This document shows, in pieces, positions 25,177 to 32,646 of a DNA stretch of 40,359 nt. The notes under the pieces are model-generated. The model worked only from the letters and a program-made list of their open reading frames with translations, made no database searches and was not told the origin of the DNA. Made by a program: the position numbers and the translations under genes. The stretch comes from CAZIIK01 sp964539235 (GTDB lineage: Bacteria; Pseudomonadota; Gammaproteobacteria; Francisellales; CACEW01), in the NCBI GenBank assembly GCA_964539235.1, contig CAZIIK010000052.1, positions 1 through 40,359 of the forward strand, read 5' to 3'. Each line of letters begins with the position of its first letter. Position 1 is the stretch's first letter.

Positions 25177-25874
25177 GGTGTTGCCGATCGACTATCAAGG
25201 TACTCAGTTGACCAAGGCAGCAAAGCAGTCAGAATAGTTTTAGGTTCTGCTGGGGGTTCCACTGATGCTTCAACCTTACGTCCCCAAACTTTTGAATAAG
25301 CATCACGCTGAAAAGCATCAAGACTATCGACAGTTGTATCATCTGACGGAACGAATGCACGACCAGGTGAACCCTTATCCGTAGATTGAGCAGCCTCACC
25401 ATCTGCTGCCAGCTCAGTTTCAAATGGCACTTCAACACCTGTTACCGTAGGCACTTTGACCGTCTGAACTAAATCTTCTACAGGAGAAGATGGCCCATCA
25501 CATGCTGCATCTGCAAACCGAATCTCATCTGACACAATATCTGTTTCTTCCACAGTACCCCGTGCACGTTTTTCAGGTGGCTTAGATTCTGGCGCACGTC
25601 TCTTTTTAGGATTTGCAGACCAATCTGCATTTGACCCACCCTTTGTTTTGCCACCACCATCCGGCTTAAAAAAATTGGGCTTTACAGTTCTTCTACCAGG
25701 GCATCTTGGCTCTACACGACTAACAGACTTTGGTTTTGAAATTTTGCTTGGTTTGCTTGCCGGACTTACTGCAGGCACACCACCTGGAACGTAGCGCTGC
25801 ACCGATTTAAGAATACGCCCACCAAGAGAAACCGCAGGGGCAGAATTTCTGCCGGTTTGATTTTCACGACCCAC
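25164..25874 (-). CDS. Unrecognised low-complexity protein with nuclear-localisation-like basic clusters
   Basis: Not recognised. From GTG 25874 (AAGGAAG lies five bases upstream, a strong ribosome site) the product has 236 aa. It is rich in Pro, Ser, Lys, Arg and Glu, with no hydrophobic helix or signal peptide and no visible catalytic motif, so it is probably largely disordered. The N-terminal half is basic and the C-terminal half acidic. Basic clusters KKRR (90-93) and KRAR (102-105), nine residues apart and flanked by Pro, resemble a bipartite nuclear localisation signal. It lies convergent to the HPr kinase-like gene, where rapZ and npr sit in relatives, behind an AT-rich upstream region that looks foreign. 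A secreted effector is a possible reading; a spurious or species-specific gene is another. Confidence 0.55.
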   Translation of the reverse strand: MGRENQTGRNSAPAVSLGGRILKSVQRYVPGGVPAVSPASKPSKISKPKSVSRVEPRCPGRRTVKPNFFKPDGGGKTKGGSNADWSANPKKRRAPESKPPEKRARGTVEETDIVSDEIRFADAACDGPSSPVEDLVQTVKVPTVTGVEVPFETELAADGEAAQSTDKGSPGRAFVPSDDTTVDSLDAFQRDAYSKVWGRKVEASVEPPAEPKTILTALLPWSTEYLDSRSATPQGE

Positions 25875-26151
25875 AACATCTTCCTTGTAACATTATCCAA
25901 ACCACAAAAAACCTTCGCACAACCTGAGGAGCAGTGAATTTCACCCATTACTCGTGTTGTTGCCCATGCATTATCAAAATTTTGATGCTGGAAGCAAAAA
26001 AATATAAATATGTTGTTAATGTTATATTTTAATAAATTTTTTATATGGACAGGCAATAGGCTTAAATTGCAAAACGTAACCCAATCAACCGACTGAAAAC
26101 GACGAGATTTGGCATCACTCTAACCAGCTCTGCAAAGCGCAAACTTTAATC
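25875..26151. other. Intergenic region, AT-rich core
   Basis: The gap between the unknown minus-strand gene and rpmB holds no convincing gene. A strongly AT-rich stretch lies at about 25999-26046 and a perfect 14-base palindrome (ATCAAAATTTTGAT) at 25973-25986. Both lie upstream of the minus-strand gene and could carry its promoter or operator. The rpmB promoter occupies the right edge. Confidence 0.5.
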
Positions 26152-26180
26152 TTGATATTCCCAGGACGCTCTGATATAAA
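26152..26180 (+). promoter_or_regulatory. Sigma-70 promoter of rpmB-rpmG
   Basis: TTGATA (26152-26157), a 17-bp spacer and TATAAA (26175-26180). Transcription would start near 26187, giving a leader of about 23 bases that contains the GGAG ribosome site before ATG 26210. This is the best promoter match in the window, as expected for ribosomal protein genes. Confidence 0.8.
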
Positions 26181-26209
26181 TGCCGTCCTTATTTTATCTG
26201 GAGATCCTC

Positions 26210-26446
26210 ATGTCGAAGGTTTGCCAAGTCACCGGTAAGCGGCCTATGTCCGGTAACAACGTATCGCACGCCCACAACAAAACCCGTCGGCGCTTTCTGC
26301 CGAACCTGCATACCCACCGTTTTTGGGTGCCTGGCGAGAACCGCTATGTGAAGCTAAAAGTTAGCCACAAGGGTATGCGTATCATCGATAAACACGGCAT
26401 TGAAAAAGTGCTAGAAGACATCCGCGCACGCGGCGAAAAAGTGTAG
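26210..26446 (+). CDS. rpmB: 50S ribosomal protein L28
   Basis: Bacterial L28 of 78 aa from ATG 26210, which follows GGAG by six bases. An in-frame ATG at 26180 coincides with the -10 box and is not used. The sequence starts MSKVCQVTGKRP, then GNNVSHAHNKTRRRFLPNL and the RFWVPGENRYVKLKVS segment, ending GIEKVLEDIRARGEKV, the standard family layout. Thirteen bases separate it from rpmG, the usual partner. Confidence 0.98.
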   Translation: MSKVCQVTGKRPMSGNNVSHAHNKTRRRFLPNLHTHRFWVPGENRYVKLKVSHKGMRIIDKHGIEKVLEDIRARGEKV

Positions 26447-26458
26447 GAGTTTATTACC

Positions 26459-26626
26459 ATGGCAAAAGGTAAACGCGATAAAATCAAACTAGTGTCCACT
26501 GCCGGCACCGGTCATTATTACACCACTGACAAAAACAAAACTAATACGCCAAATAAAATGGAAATGAAAAAATTCGATCCAGTTGTGCGTCAACACGTTT
26601 TGTATAAAGAAGGCAAAATCAAATAA
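26459..26626 (+). CDS. rpmG: 50S ribosomal protein L33
   Basis: A 55-aa gene starting at ATG 26459 with TAGGAG about eight bases upstream. The product begins MAKGKRDKIKLVSTAGTGHY, continues with YTTDKNKTNTPNKMEMKKFD and ends RQHVLYKEGKIK, a full L33. It has no CxxC zinc pair, so it belongs to the zinc-free (C-minus) type. It is followed by two hairpins, the second a good terminator. Confidence 0.97.
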   Translation: MAKGKRDKIKLVSTAGTGHYYTTDKNKTNTPNKMEMKKFDPVVRQHVLYKEGKIK

Positions 26627-26633
26627 AAGCCTT

Positions 26634-26655
26634 ACCTGATCAATTCACATCAGGT
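26634..26655 (+). other. Small hairpin after rpmG
   Basis: Perfect seven-base arms (ACCTGAT and ATCAGGT) around an eight-base loop start eight bases after the rpmG stop. Only a broken T-run follows, so it may protect the transcript end or aid termination rather than terminate alone. Confidence 0.5.
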
Positions 26656-26668
26656 TTCTTGATTCTCT

Positions 26669-26715
26669 AAAACCCCGGAATTGCTACACAGTGATCCCGG
26701 GGTTTTTGCGTTTTT
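26669..26715 (+). terminator. Rho-independent terminator of rpmB-rpmG
   Basis: Ten-base arms AAAACCCCGG (26669-26678) and CCGGGGTTTT (26697-26706), extended slightly inward, with T-rich DNA after the stem (TTTTT then GCGTTTTT). It ends the ribosomal protein transcript. Confidence 0.85.
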
Positions 26716-26778
26716 CATCCTGCATTCTTCACACTGTCATTTTGAGTTTACTGCATTGTCGCCGCGCACTCATCACAT

Positions 26779-26828
26779 TGTCATTCTGGACCCTCATCTT
26801 GTCATTCCTGGCTTGACCAGGAATCCAG
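26779..26828. repeat. Dispersed TGTCA palindromic repeat, diverged copy
   Basis: This 50-base stretch has the same order of blocks as the two copies near 40039 and 40167: TGTCA, GGACCCTC, CTTGTCAT, then a hairpin (CCTGG/CCAGG here, CCCGG/CCGGG there) and ATCCAG. Several positions differ, so it is an older copy. It lies between rpmG and folA. Confidence 0.7.
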
Positions 26829-26909
26829 TCCAAAATCATTCATGATTGTTGGCAGTACTTAGCCAAAGGCTTGACATCAATATCCTTCGACATCCTTTGG
26901 TAAGCTCGA

Positions 26910-26957
26910 CTTCGACAGGCTCAGTCAGCGCTAATGAGATCCCTGAGCCTGTCGAAG
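26910..26957. repeat. CTTCGACAGGCTCAG inverted repeat
   Basis: Perfect 15-base arms (CTTCGACAGGCTCAG and its complement) enclose an 18-base loop. The same core, in slightly different form, builds the large element at 35541-35738. Together with the neighbouring TGTCA repeat and the rpmG terminator it explains most of the 388-base gap 26627-27014; no gene is seen there. It could also serve as a 3' hairpin of the folA transcript. Confidence 0.75.
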
Positions 26958-27014
26958 GACAGTCAATGTCTGAGAAAAAAGCATCCCGTAACCTATGCAA
27001 ATGAATGACCAACC

Positions 27015-27500
27015 CTAACGCCTTTTGTACACCTGAAACGCATACGCATACTCATTTTTCTCATCTGCCGCGTAGGACTCTTCCGCAACCAAATCCCACG
27101 CATCCGCATAAGTTGGAAAATAAGCATCGCCCGATAATTCAGCCTGCACACGCGTCACATACAACGTCGTCGCCACCGGCAAAAACAACTGATACACCTG
27201 CGCACCGCCAGCGACCATCACCTCTTGATCATCCGCATACAACTGATTCAACTCCGCCTGATCGTGAATCACGCGGCACCCTGCTATTTGCAACTGAGTA
27301 TCACGCGACAACACCAACATCTCACGCCCAGGCAATGGCCGCCCAATGGAATCATAGGTCTTACGCCCCATTAACAAAGGCTTGCCCATCGTCATGCGCT
27401 TAAAATACTGCAAATCCGCCGATAACCGCCACGGCAAGTCATTTTCACGCCCAATCAAACGGTTAGCGTCATACGCCACAATCATTGAATAAGCTGGCAT
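27015..27500 (-). CDS. folA: Dihydrofolate reductase
   Basis: DHFR of 161 aa that regenerates tetrahydrofolate. Motifs are IVAYDANRLIGRENDLPWRLSADL, with the catalytic acidic residue at Asp29, then MGKPLLMGRKTYDSIGRPLPGR and VMVAGGAQVYQLFLPVATTLYVT in part, all standard. It follows thyA by two bases, so the two are one unit. ThyA consumes methylene-THF and produces DHF, which FolA recycles. The N-terminus MPAYSMIVAYD is normal for the family. Confidence 0.96.
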   Translation of the reverse strand: MPAYSMIVAYDANRLIGRENDLPWRLSADLQYFKRMTMGKPLLMGRKTYDSIGRPLPGREMLVLSRDTQLQIAGCRVIHDQAELNQLYADDQEVMVAGGAQVYQLFLPVATTLYVTRVQAELSGDAYFPTYADAWDLVAEESYAADEKNEYAYAFQVYKRR

Positions 27501-27502
27501 GG

Positions 27503-28297
27503 TTACACCGCCACCGGCGCTTTAATATGCGGATGCGCTTGATAATCCACAATTTGAAAATCTTCAAAGGCATAGTCAAAAACCGTCTCCGGCCGCCGCA
27601 AAATCTCAAGCTTAGGCACAGGATACGGTGTACGGGATAATTGGGTTTTTGCTTGCTCCAAATGGTTCAAGTACAAATGCGTATCACCTCCAGTCCAGAC
27701 AAATTCACCAACAGCCAAATCACACTGCTGCGCAATCATATGAGTTAACAACGCATAACTGGCAATATTAAACGGCAAACCGAGAAACACATCACAACTG
27801 CGTTGATACAACTGGCATGACAACTTGCCGTCACACACATAAAACTGAAACAACGCATGACAAGGAGACAACGCCATCTTATCCAACTCACCCACATTCC
27901 ACGCCGACACAATTAAACGCCGACTATCAGGATTCTGCCGAATCTCCTGCATCAGTTGCTCGATCTGATCAATCACACGACCATCAGCTGCAGGCCAAGA
28001 ACGCCATTGCTGACCATATACCGGACCTAAATCACCGTTCTCATCGGCCCATTCATCCCAAATGCTGACACCATTATCATTCAAATACCGCACATTGGTA
28101 TCGCCCTGCAAAAACCACAGCAACTCATAAATGATCGAGCGCAAATGACACTTCTTCGTCGTCACCAATGGAAACCCCTGCGCCAAATCAAAACGCATCT
28201 GCCGAACAAACACACTCAATGTTCCAACCCCAGTACGATCGGTTTTACGCTCACCAGTGGTTAACACATCTGACATCAAGTCTAAGTACTGTCGCAT
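27503..28297 (-). CDS. thyA: Thymidylate synthase
   Basis: ThyA methylates dUMP to dTMP. From ATG 28297, which follows AAGG by eight bases, it has 264 aa, the same as E. coli. An in-frame GTG at 28306 is less likely. Visible motifs: RTGVGTLSVF, FPLVTTKKCHLRSIIYELLWFL, WDEWADENGDLGPVYGQQWR in part, catalytic Cys146 in LSPCHALFQFYV, QRSCDVFLGLPFNIASYALL and the terminal DYQAHPHIKAPVAV. All key residues are present. Confidence 0.97.
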   Translation of the reverse strand: MRQYLDLMSDVLTTGERKTDRTGVGTLSVFVRQMRFDLAQGFPLVTTKKCHLRSIIYELLWFLQGDTNVRYLNDNGVSIWDEWADENGDLGPVYGQQWRSWPAADGRVIDQIEQLMQEIRQNPDSRRLIVSAWNVGELDKMALSPCHALFQFYVCDGKLSCQLYQRSCDVFLGLPFNIASYALLTHMIAQQCDLAVGEFVWTGGDTHLYLNHLEQAKTQLSRTPYPVPKLEILRRPETVFDYAFEDFQIVDYQAHPHIKAPVAV

Positions 28298-28381
28298 TTT
28301 AAACACCTTCTCATATAACCGTGCTGAATGTTATGCAATTGGCCCTACAAACTCAATTCACACATTGCGGACGGCATGTGG

Positions 28382-29258
28382 TTAAATCCTTTTGAATATC
28401 TCCAGCAAACTGCTTTTCTCAAGTTTTGAGAATGCAAACCATTTTTTACCCAGATCTTTTAGCGATGCGCCAATATGTTACGTTTCATTATTATCGAGTA
28501 TCAAAAATCGATCATGGGCGTTATTAAACGCCTTAATTTCAATTGGTTCATACTGTGCGTTATATTTTTCAAGGTCTAGGCGTAGCTTCTTGGAAATCGT
28601 TTTTGTATAGATAGTCGCTGAACAGCCTTTGACCCGCTTTGATAACAAAGTTAGAACAGACTCATCGACATAATTATCAATTAAAACAATGGTGTGATTT
28701 GCGCTTTTTACGAGTTTAGAGACGAAGACATATGCATCAAAAACTTGGCCGTCAAAGAAATATACCTTGTTCCTTTTGTATCTCCTTGCATTCGATAGCC
28801 TGAAAGACTTCTTCTAATTTTTTGTCTGTAATTAAAAGCTTGTCTTCAATGCAATCAATCCTTTGGTATAAAAGGGAGTTGTTTCGAATAATGTTGCGTA
28901 GTTCCACAAAGGCGCGCATGATCTGGAGGTGGGCATCTATTGCTCTTTCACTGGATAATACAGATGAAAGGCTTGCCACACCTTGCTCTGTAAAAGCATA
29001 AGGTTTTGCACCACCTAGTACTTTTTTAGAAGGTATCACATATTGTGATACCAAGTTGCTAATCTCTTCTTCGTCTAAAGCGAACATAAAATCGGCAGGA
29101 AAACGCCTCTTATTTCTATTGACTGCTTGTTTTAATGTTCTTGTTTCTACTTCATATAAGGTAGCTAAATCCCGATCCAACATAACTTGCATACCGCGAA
29201 TAGTGTGTATTTTACTGCTAATGCTGTTGTTTTTAGACAAATTTACGTTGCTCGTCAT
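28382..29258 (-). pseudogene. ORF6N/KilA-N-type DNA-binding protein gene, frameshifted and with a nonsense codon
   Basis: The first 168 codons form an ORF6N domain: RGMQVMLDRDLATLYEVETR, NRNKRRFPADFMFAL, YAFTEQGVASLSSVLSS, then a coiled-coil-like tail. The frame ends at 28752, but one base over it continues as FFDGQVFDAYVFVSKLVKSA, IVLIDNYVDESVLTLL, ATIYTKTIS and HDRFLILDN. This C-terminal domain is seen in many ORF6N proteins. An extra T in the TTT run at 28758-28760 explains the shift. A TAA at 28478-28480 then breaks the second part, where Tyr is expected before HIGASLKDLGKKW; the original end is TAA at 28382. Intact length would be about 291 aa. ATG 29258 has AGGA seven bases upstream. 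ORF6N genes are usually phage or mobile-element derived; the truncated 168-aa protein may still be made. Confidence 0.85.
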
Positions 29259-29390
29259 TAGATTTTCCTAGAAGAACAAAACCAGCTCTACTTTGTGCCG
29301 AATATTATTTATTTGAATAGGCTCATAATACCTGGAATCCTAGGAATATTCAGGACTAAAAACATCATATATTTCAATATCTGCTAGTTG

Positions 29391-29456
29391 GCAACAGTCG
29401 TTCATAGGCGAAGTGGATCTTTTAGCAAACGGTTTAGCAACAGTCGTTCATGGGCG
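29391..29456. repeat. Short direct repeat GCAACAGTCGTTCATRGGCG
   Basis: A 20-base unit occurs at 29391-29410 and 29437-29456, differing at one base (A or G). The copies are 46 bases apart and lie just left of the long palindrome. They could be duplication remnants of a mobile element. Confidence 0.65.
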
Positions 29457-29460
29457 CAGT

Positions 29461-29547
29461 GATTAGCTGCGCTCAGTGCGTCTGAGGCATGGATGCCGAA
29501 GCCGAGCGTACAAGGACGTATTCACCGCGTCACTGAGCCAGCTAATC
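29461..29547. repeat. 87-base imperfect palindrome (MITE-like or structured RNA)
   Basis: The ends GATTAGCTG and CAGCTAATC pair, and pairing continues inward (CTCAGTG with CACTGAG) with a small bulge. This gives an 18-base-class stem around a roughly 50-base structured interior containing GGCATGGATGCC. There is no clear T-run. It may be a small non-autonomous repeat or an RNA hairpin downstream of lgt on the minus strand. Confidence 0.6.
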
Positions 29548-29583
29548 ATTGTGTCTTAGATAGTATCGTTACAAGTTCTTCCA

Positions 29584-30372
29584 TCATAAGTCGTTGGAAC
29601 CACGCCGAATCACCACCAACATAACCAATGCAACAACCAACATCGGCACACACAACAACTGCCCCTGCGTCAACCAACCAAACGCCACAAACCCCATCTG
29701 CGGATCCGGCTGACGAAAAAACTCCGCAGAAAAACGAAAAATGGCATACAACAGTAAAAACAGCGCTGACAACAACCCGCGCTGCCGCGGCTTACGCGAC
29801 ACCCACCACAAAATGCAAAACAACACCACACCTTCAAAGGTAAACTCAATCAACTGCGACGGATAACGCGGCAATGGCCCACCAGTAGGAAACACCATAC
29901 CCAACGGCGAATCCGTCACACGACCCCATAACTCAGCATTAATAAAATTACCCAAACGACCCGCGCCCAAACCAATCGGAATCATCGGCGCAAAAAAATC
30001 AGTTAACGCCAACAGATGAATTTTCTGCCGCCGGCCATACCACCACAGTGCCACAATCACACCGATTAAACCGCCATGAAACGACATACCACCATCCAAA
30101 ACCCACAGCAAAATCCATGGCGCATGGATAAAATTATGCAAATCGTAAAACAGCATATACCCCAAGCGTCCACCCAAAATCACCCCAACGGCACCGTAAA
30201 AAATCGTATCACCGACCTGGCTCGGCAACAAGGGCGCATCGCGACGACGCGCACGCCACATGCCCAACAACCAAGTCATGGCAAAACCCAATAAATACAT
30301 CAGCCCATACCAATGCACACGAATGGGACCCCAAGCAAAAGCAATGGGATTAATATGGGGATAAATCAGCAT
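29584..30372 (-). CDS. lgt: Prolipoprotein diacylglyceryl transferase
   Basis: Lgt adds diacylglycerol from phosphatidylglycerol to the lipobox Cys of prolipoproteins in the inner membrane. At 262 aa with about seven hydrophobic helices it fits the family. Key motifs: IRVHWYGLMYLLGF with the early HWYG, GRLGYMLFYDL, DGGMSFHGGLIG and the Lgt signature GRLGNFINAELWGR, followed by RYPSQLIEF and FRQPDPQMGF. It starts 19 bases after the TauE-like gene stops, so the two are probably cotranscribed. Confidence 0.96.
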   Translation of the reverse strand: MLIYPHINPIAFAWGPIRVHWYGLMYLLGFAMTWLLGMWRARRRDAPLLPSQVGDTIFYGAVGVILGGRLGYMLFYDLHNFIHAPWILLWVLDGGMSFHGGLIGVIVALWWYGRRQKIHLLALTDFFAPMIPIGLGAGRLGNFINAELWGRVTDSPLGMVFPTGGPLPRYPSQLIEFTFEGVVLFCILWWVSRKPRQRGLLSALFLLLYAIFRFSAEFFRQPDPQMGFVAFGWLTQGQLLCVPMLVVALVMLVVIRRGSNDL

Positions 30373-30391
30373 CTGATGTCCTAACCAATTT

Positions 30392-31168
30392 TTACCAGAG
30401 CATCTTAATCGATAGCACCAGTAAAATCAGCGCAAAAATACGCCGCAGATTCTCCGCATTCAATGCCTGACCACATTGTGCGCCTAAGCGCGTCAACACA
30501 ATACTGCACGGCGCCACACATAAAACAGCCGGCCAATAGATATAACCCGTGGTCCAACTGACTGGCACGGCAGCGTCTGCAAAACCAAACACCGCCGCAC
30601 CAATACCAGCCACCCATAATGTCACCAAAGCGGTCGTCCCCACTGCTTTATTCATCGGCAACTGACAATGCAACAAATACGGCACACTCAGCGTGCCACC
30701 GCCAACACCCAACAAACCGGATAACAGTCCAATACTCACGGCCACAATCCGCGTTCGCATCGGCCGAACACCTTGCTGCACCGATCGTGGGCGCAATTTC
30801 AGCAATAACTTGAGCCCAATGGCCAATAAAAACAAAGCAAATAACAACCGTAAAATCTCCGGCGCCATACGACTGGCCAGGGAAGCGCCACATAAAACAC
30901 CCAACAGAATCCAAATTGACATCCGTACAAACACCGGCCCAACGACATTCTGCCGACGCAAATGCCAATACACCGTACTGAGACTAGTGAAGACTAAAAT
31001 CATCAAAGACGTCGCGGCTGCCATCACCATGGTGTCGTAGTCTGGCACACGCATCACGGTAAAAATCCACAACAAACCGGGCACCACCAAAGCACCGCCG
31101 CCAATACCGAGCAAACCGGATAAAAACCCTGCACCCATGCCCAACACCAAAAACAACAACAGATCCAA
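30392..31168 (-). CDS. TauE/SafE (TSUP) family anion exporter
   Basis: Membrane protein of about 258 aa with eight predicted helices in two similar halves, each starting with a Gly-rich motif: GFLSGLLGIGGGALVVPGLL and GLLSGLLGVGGGTLSVPYLL. This pattern defines the TSUP family of sulfite/organosulfur anion transporters; substrate cannot be told. Upstream, the first usable codons are TTG at 31168 or ATG at 31138, as an in-frame TAA precedes with no ATG between. The start is therefore uncertain. The gene precedes lgt, as in a number of proteobacteria. Confidence 0.88.
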   Translation of the reverse strand: MDLLLFLVLGMGAGFLSGLLGIGGGALVVPGLLWIFTVMRVPDYDTMVMAAATSLMILVFTSLSTVYWHLRRQNVVGPVFVRMSIWILLGVLCGASLASRMAPEILRLLFALFLLAIGLKLLLKLRPRSVQQGVRPMRTRIVAVSIGLLSGLLGVGGGTLSVPYLLHCQLPMNKAVGTTALVTLWVAGIGAAVFGFADAAVPVSWTTGYIYWPAVLCVAPCSIVLTRLGAQCGQALNAENLRRIFALILLVLSIKMLW

Positions 31169-31189
31169 CGCGCGCGCAATACCTAGAAA

Positions 31190-31218
31190 TTGAGCTTACA
31201 AAGGGAGCAGTATACAAT
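31190..31218 (+). promoter_or_regulatory. Sigma-70-type promoter of the APC permease gene
   Basis: TTGAGC (31190-31195), a 17-bp spacer and TACAAT (31213-31218), about 30 bases before ATG 31249. It lies in the 80-base divergent gap shared with the TauE-like gene. Confidence 0.65.
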
Positions 31219-31248
31219 GCGCGGGTTTTAATCTTCAAAACCGACCAC

Positions 31249-32646
31249 ATGACAACATCACCAAAGAAAGTTCTGGGCACATTCAGCCTAGTTATGATCA
31301 CCATCACCTGTGTCGACAGCATCCGCAATTTACCGTCCAGCGCTTTGTTTGGTAGCAGTGTAATTTTCTTTTTCTGCCTGGCGGCCATTGTATTTTTTAT
31401 TCCGACAGCCCTAATCTGCGCTGAACTTTCCACCACCTGGCCTGAACGCGGCGGTATTTACACCTGGGGCAAAAAAGCATTTGGTCGGGGCTATGGATTA
31501 TTTACAGTTTGGTTTCAATGGACAGAAAATGTCATTTGGTATCCGCTGTCACTGTCCTTCATTGCCGGCACCCTGACCTACCTGATCACGCCGCATTTAG
31601 CGAATAACAAGTTTTACGTCTTTGCCGTCATCAACTTAGTGTTCTGGGCCTGTACACTAGTCAACTTAAAAGGCCTAAAGCTATCCGCTCGCATCACGGC
31701 TTGGTTTGGCATTTTGGGTTTAATTGTGCCGATGTGCCTCATTATTTTACTGGGCGCCATCTGGATCCTTGGCCATCACCCGTTACAAGTACATTTCACA
31801 AAATCATCCATGCTACCGCATTTCAATCACCCAGAAATGTGGGTCTCATTGAGCGCCATTGTGATGTCACTCACCGGTGTCGAAATCACCACCATCCACG
31901 CAGCAGAAGTCAAAAACCCACAGCGCAGCTATCCGAAAGCATTACTGATCGCCACCGTATTTATTCTCGTCACCCTCATTCTGGGTTCACTGTCGATTGC
32001 CATCGTCGTACCGGCGGGCAAACTCAATTTAATTTCCGGCATTATGGAAGCTTTTCACGATTTTCTGTTGGCTTATCATTTAAATTGGCTCTCCCCCATC
32101 GTGGCCATCTGTTTAATCTTAGGGGCGATTGCCGGACTGAATAACTGGATCATCGGCCCGACCAAAGGGATTATGATTGCCGCACAAGATGGTTATTTAC
32201 CACCCTTACTCCAAAGACAAAATCAACATGAAGCACCCAAACCCTTGTTGTTGTTACAGGGCCTGATCGTCACCCTACTGTCGTGTTTGTTTTTATTCAT
32301 GCCGACCGTTAATAGCTCTTACTGGCTGCTCAATGTCTTGACCACACAATTGTATATGTTGATGTACCTATGCATCTTCTTCTCATTTCTGCGCCTGCGG
32401 TTTAAATATCCGAAAACGCATCGACCCTTTGCTGTACCCGGTGGTCAAATCGGCATGTGGTTAGTTTGCCTGCTCGGCTTGATCAGCATGGCATTTACGT
32501 TTTACATTGGCTTTATTCCACCGAAACAAATCTTCCATCACGGCTATTGGCAGTACGATTTGATTCTGGGTACCGGCCTGCTGATTTTTTGCGTACCGCC
32601 TTTGTTAATGCAAGCCATGCGTAAAGCCGCGTGGAAGCAGACCTAG
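31249..32646 (+). CDS. APC-family amino acid permease (GadC-like)
   Basis: Inner-membrane transporter of 465 aa with about twelve helices. The N-terminus has TFSLVMITITCVDSIRNLPS, the substrate-binding unwound region of helix 1 in the glutamate/GABA antiporter group, then CAELSTTWPERGGIYTW and VWFQWTENVIWYP. The middle shows SLTGVEITTIHAAEVKNPQRSYPKA. These resemble GadC-type antiporters and many permeases of intracellular gammaproteobacteria that import host amino acids. No decarboxylase gene is adjacent, so an acid-resistance role is not supported. Its stop overlaps the convergent ptsP end by four bases. Confidence 0.87.
   Translation: MTTSPKKVLGTFSLVMITITCVDSIRNLPSSALFGSSVIFFFCLAAIVFFIPTALICAELSTTWPERGGIYTWGKKAFGRGYGLFTVWFQWTENVIWYPLSLSFIAGTLTYLITPHLANNKFYVFAVINLVFWACTLVNLKGLKLSARITAWFGILGLIVPMCLIILLGAIWILGHHPLQVHFTKSSMLPHFNHPEMWVSLSAIVMSLTGVEITTIHAAEVKNPQRSYPKALLIATVFILVTLILGSLSIAIVVPAGKLNLISGIMEAFHDFLLAYHLNWLSPIVAICLILGAIAGLNNWIIGPTKGIMIAAQDGYLPPLLQRQNQHEAPKPLLLLQGLIVTLLSCLFLFMPTVNSSYWLLNVLTTQLYMLMYLCIFFSFLRLRFKYPKTHRPFAVPGGQIGMWLVCLLGLISMAFTFYIGFIPPKQIFHHGYWQYDLILGTGLLIFCVPPLLMQAMRKAAWKQT

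Larger units (their letters stand above)
29259..29583. other. Intergenic region with repeats, no gene
   Basis: This 325-base gap holds the promoter region of the ORF6N remnant, including an imperfect palindrome around 29330-29356 centred on CCTAGG. It also holds the direct repeat and long palindrome listed separately. No plausible coding sequence was seen. Confidence 0.6.

Noticed and set aside
25766..26056. Minus-strand open frame of 96 codons overlapping the start of the unknown gene
   Set aside because: Different frame from the better-supported gene, Phe/Ile-rich product encoded by the AT-rich stretch, no ribosome site. The competing frame has AAGGAAG upstream.
28392..28610. Plus-strand open frame of 72 codons
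   Set aside because: It is antisense to the recognisable C-terminal domain of the ORF6N pseudogene.
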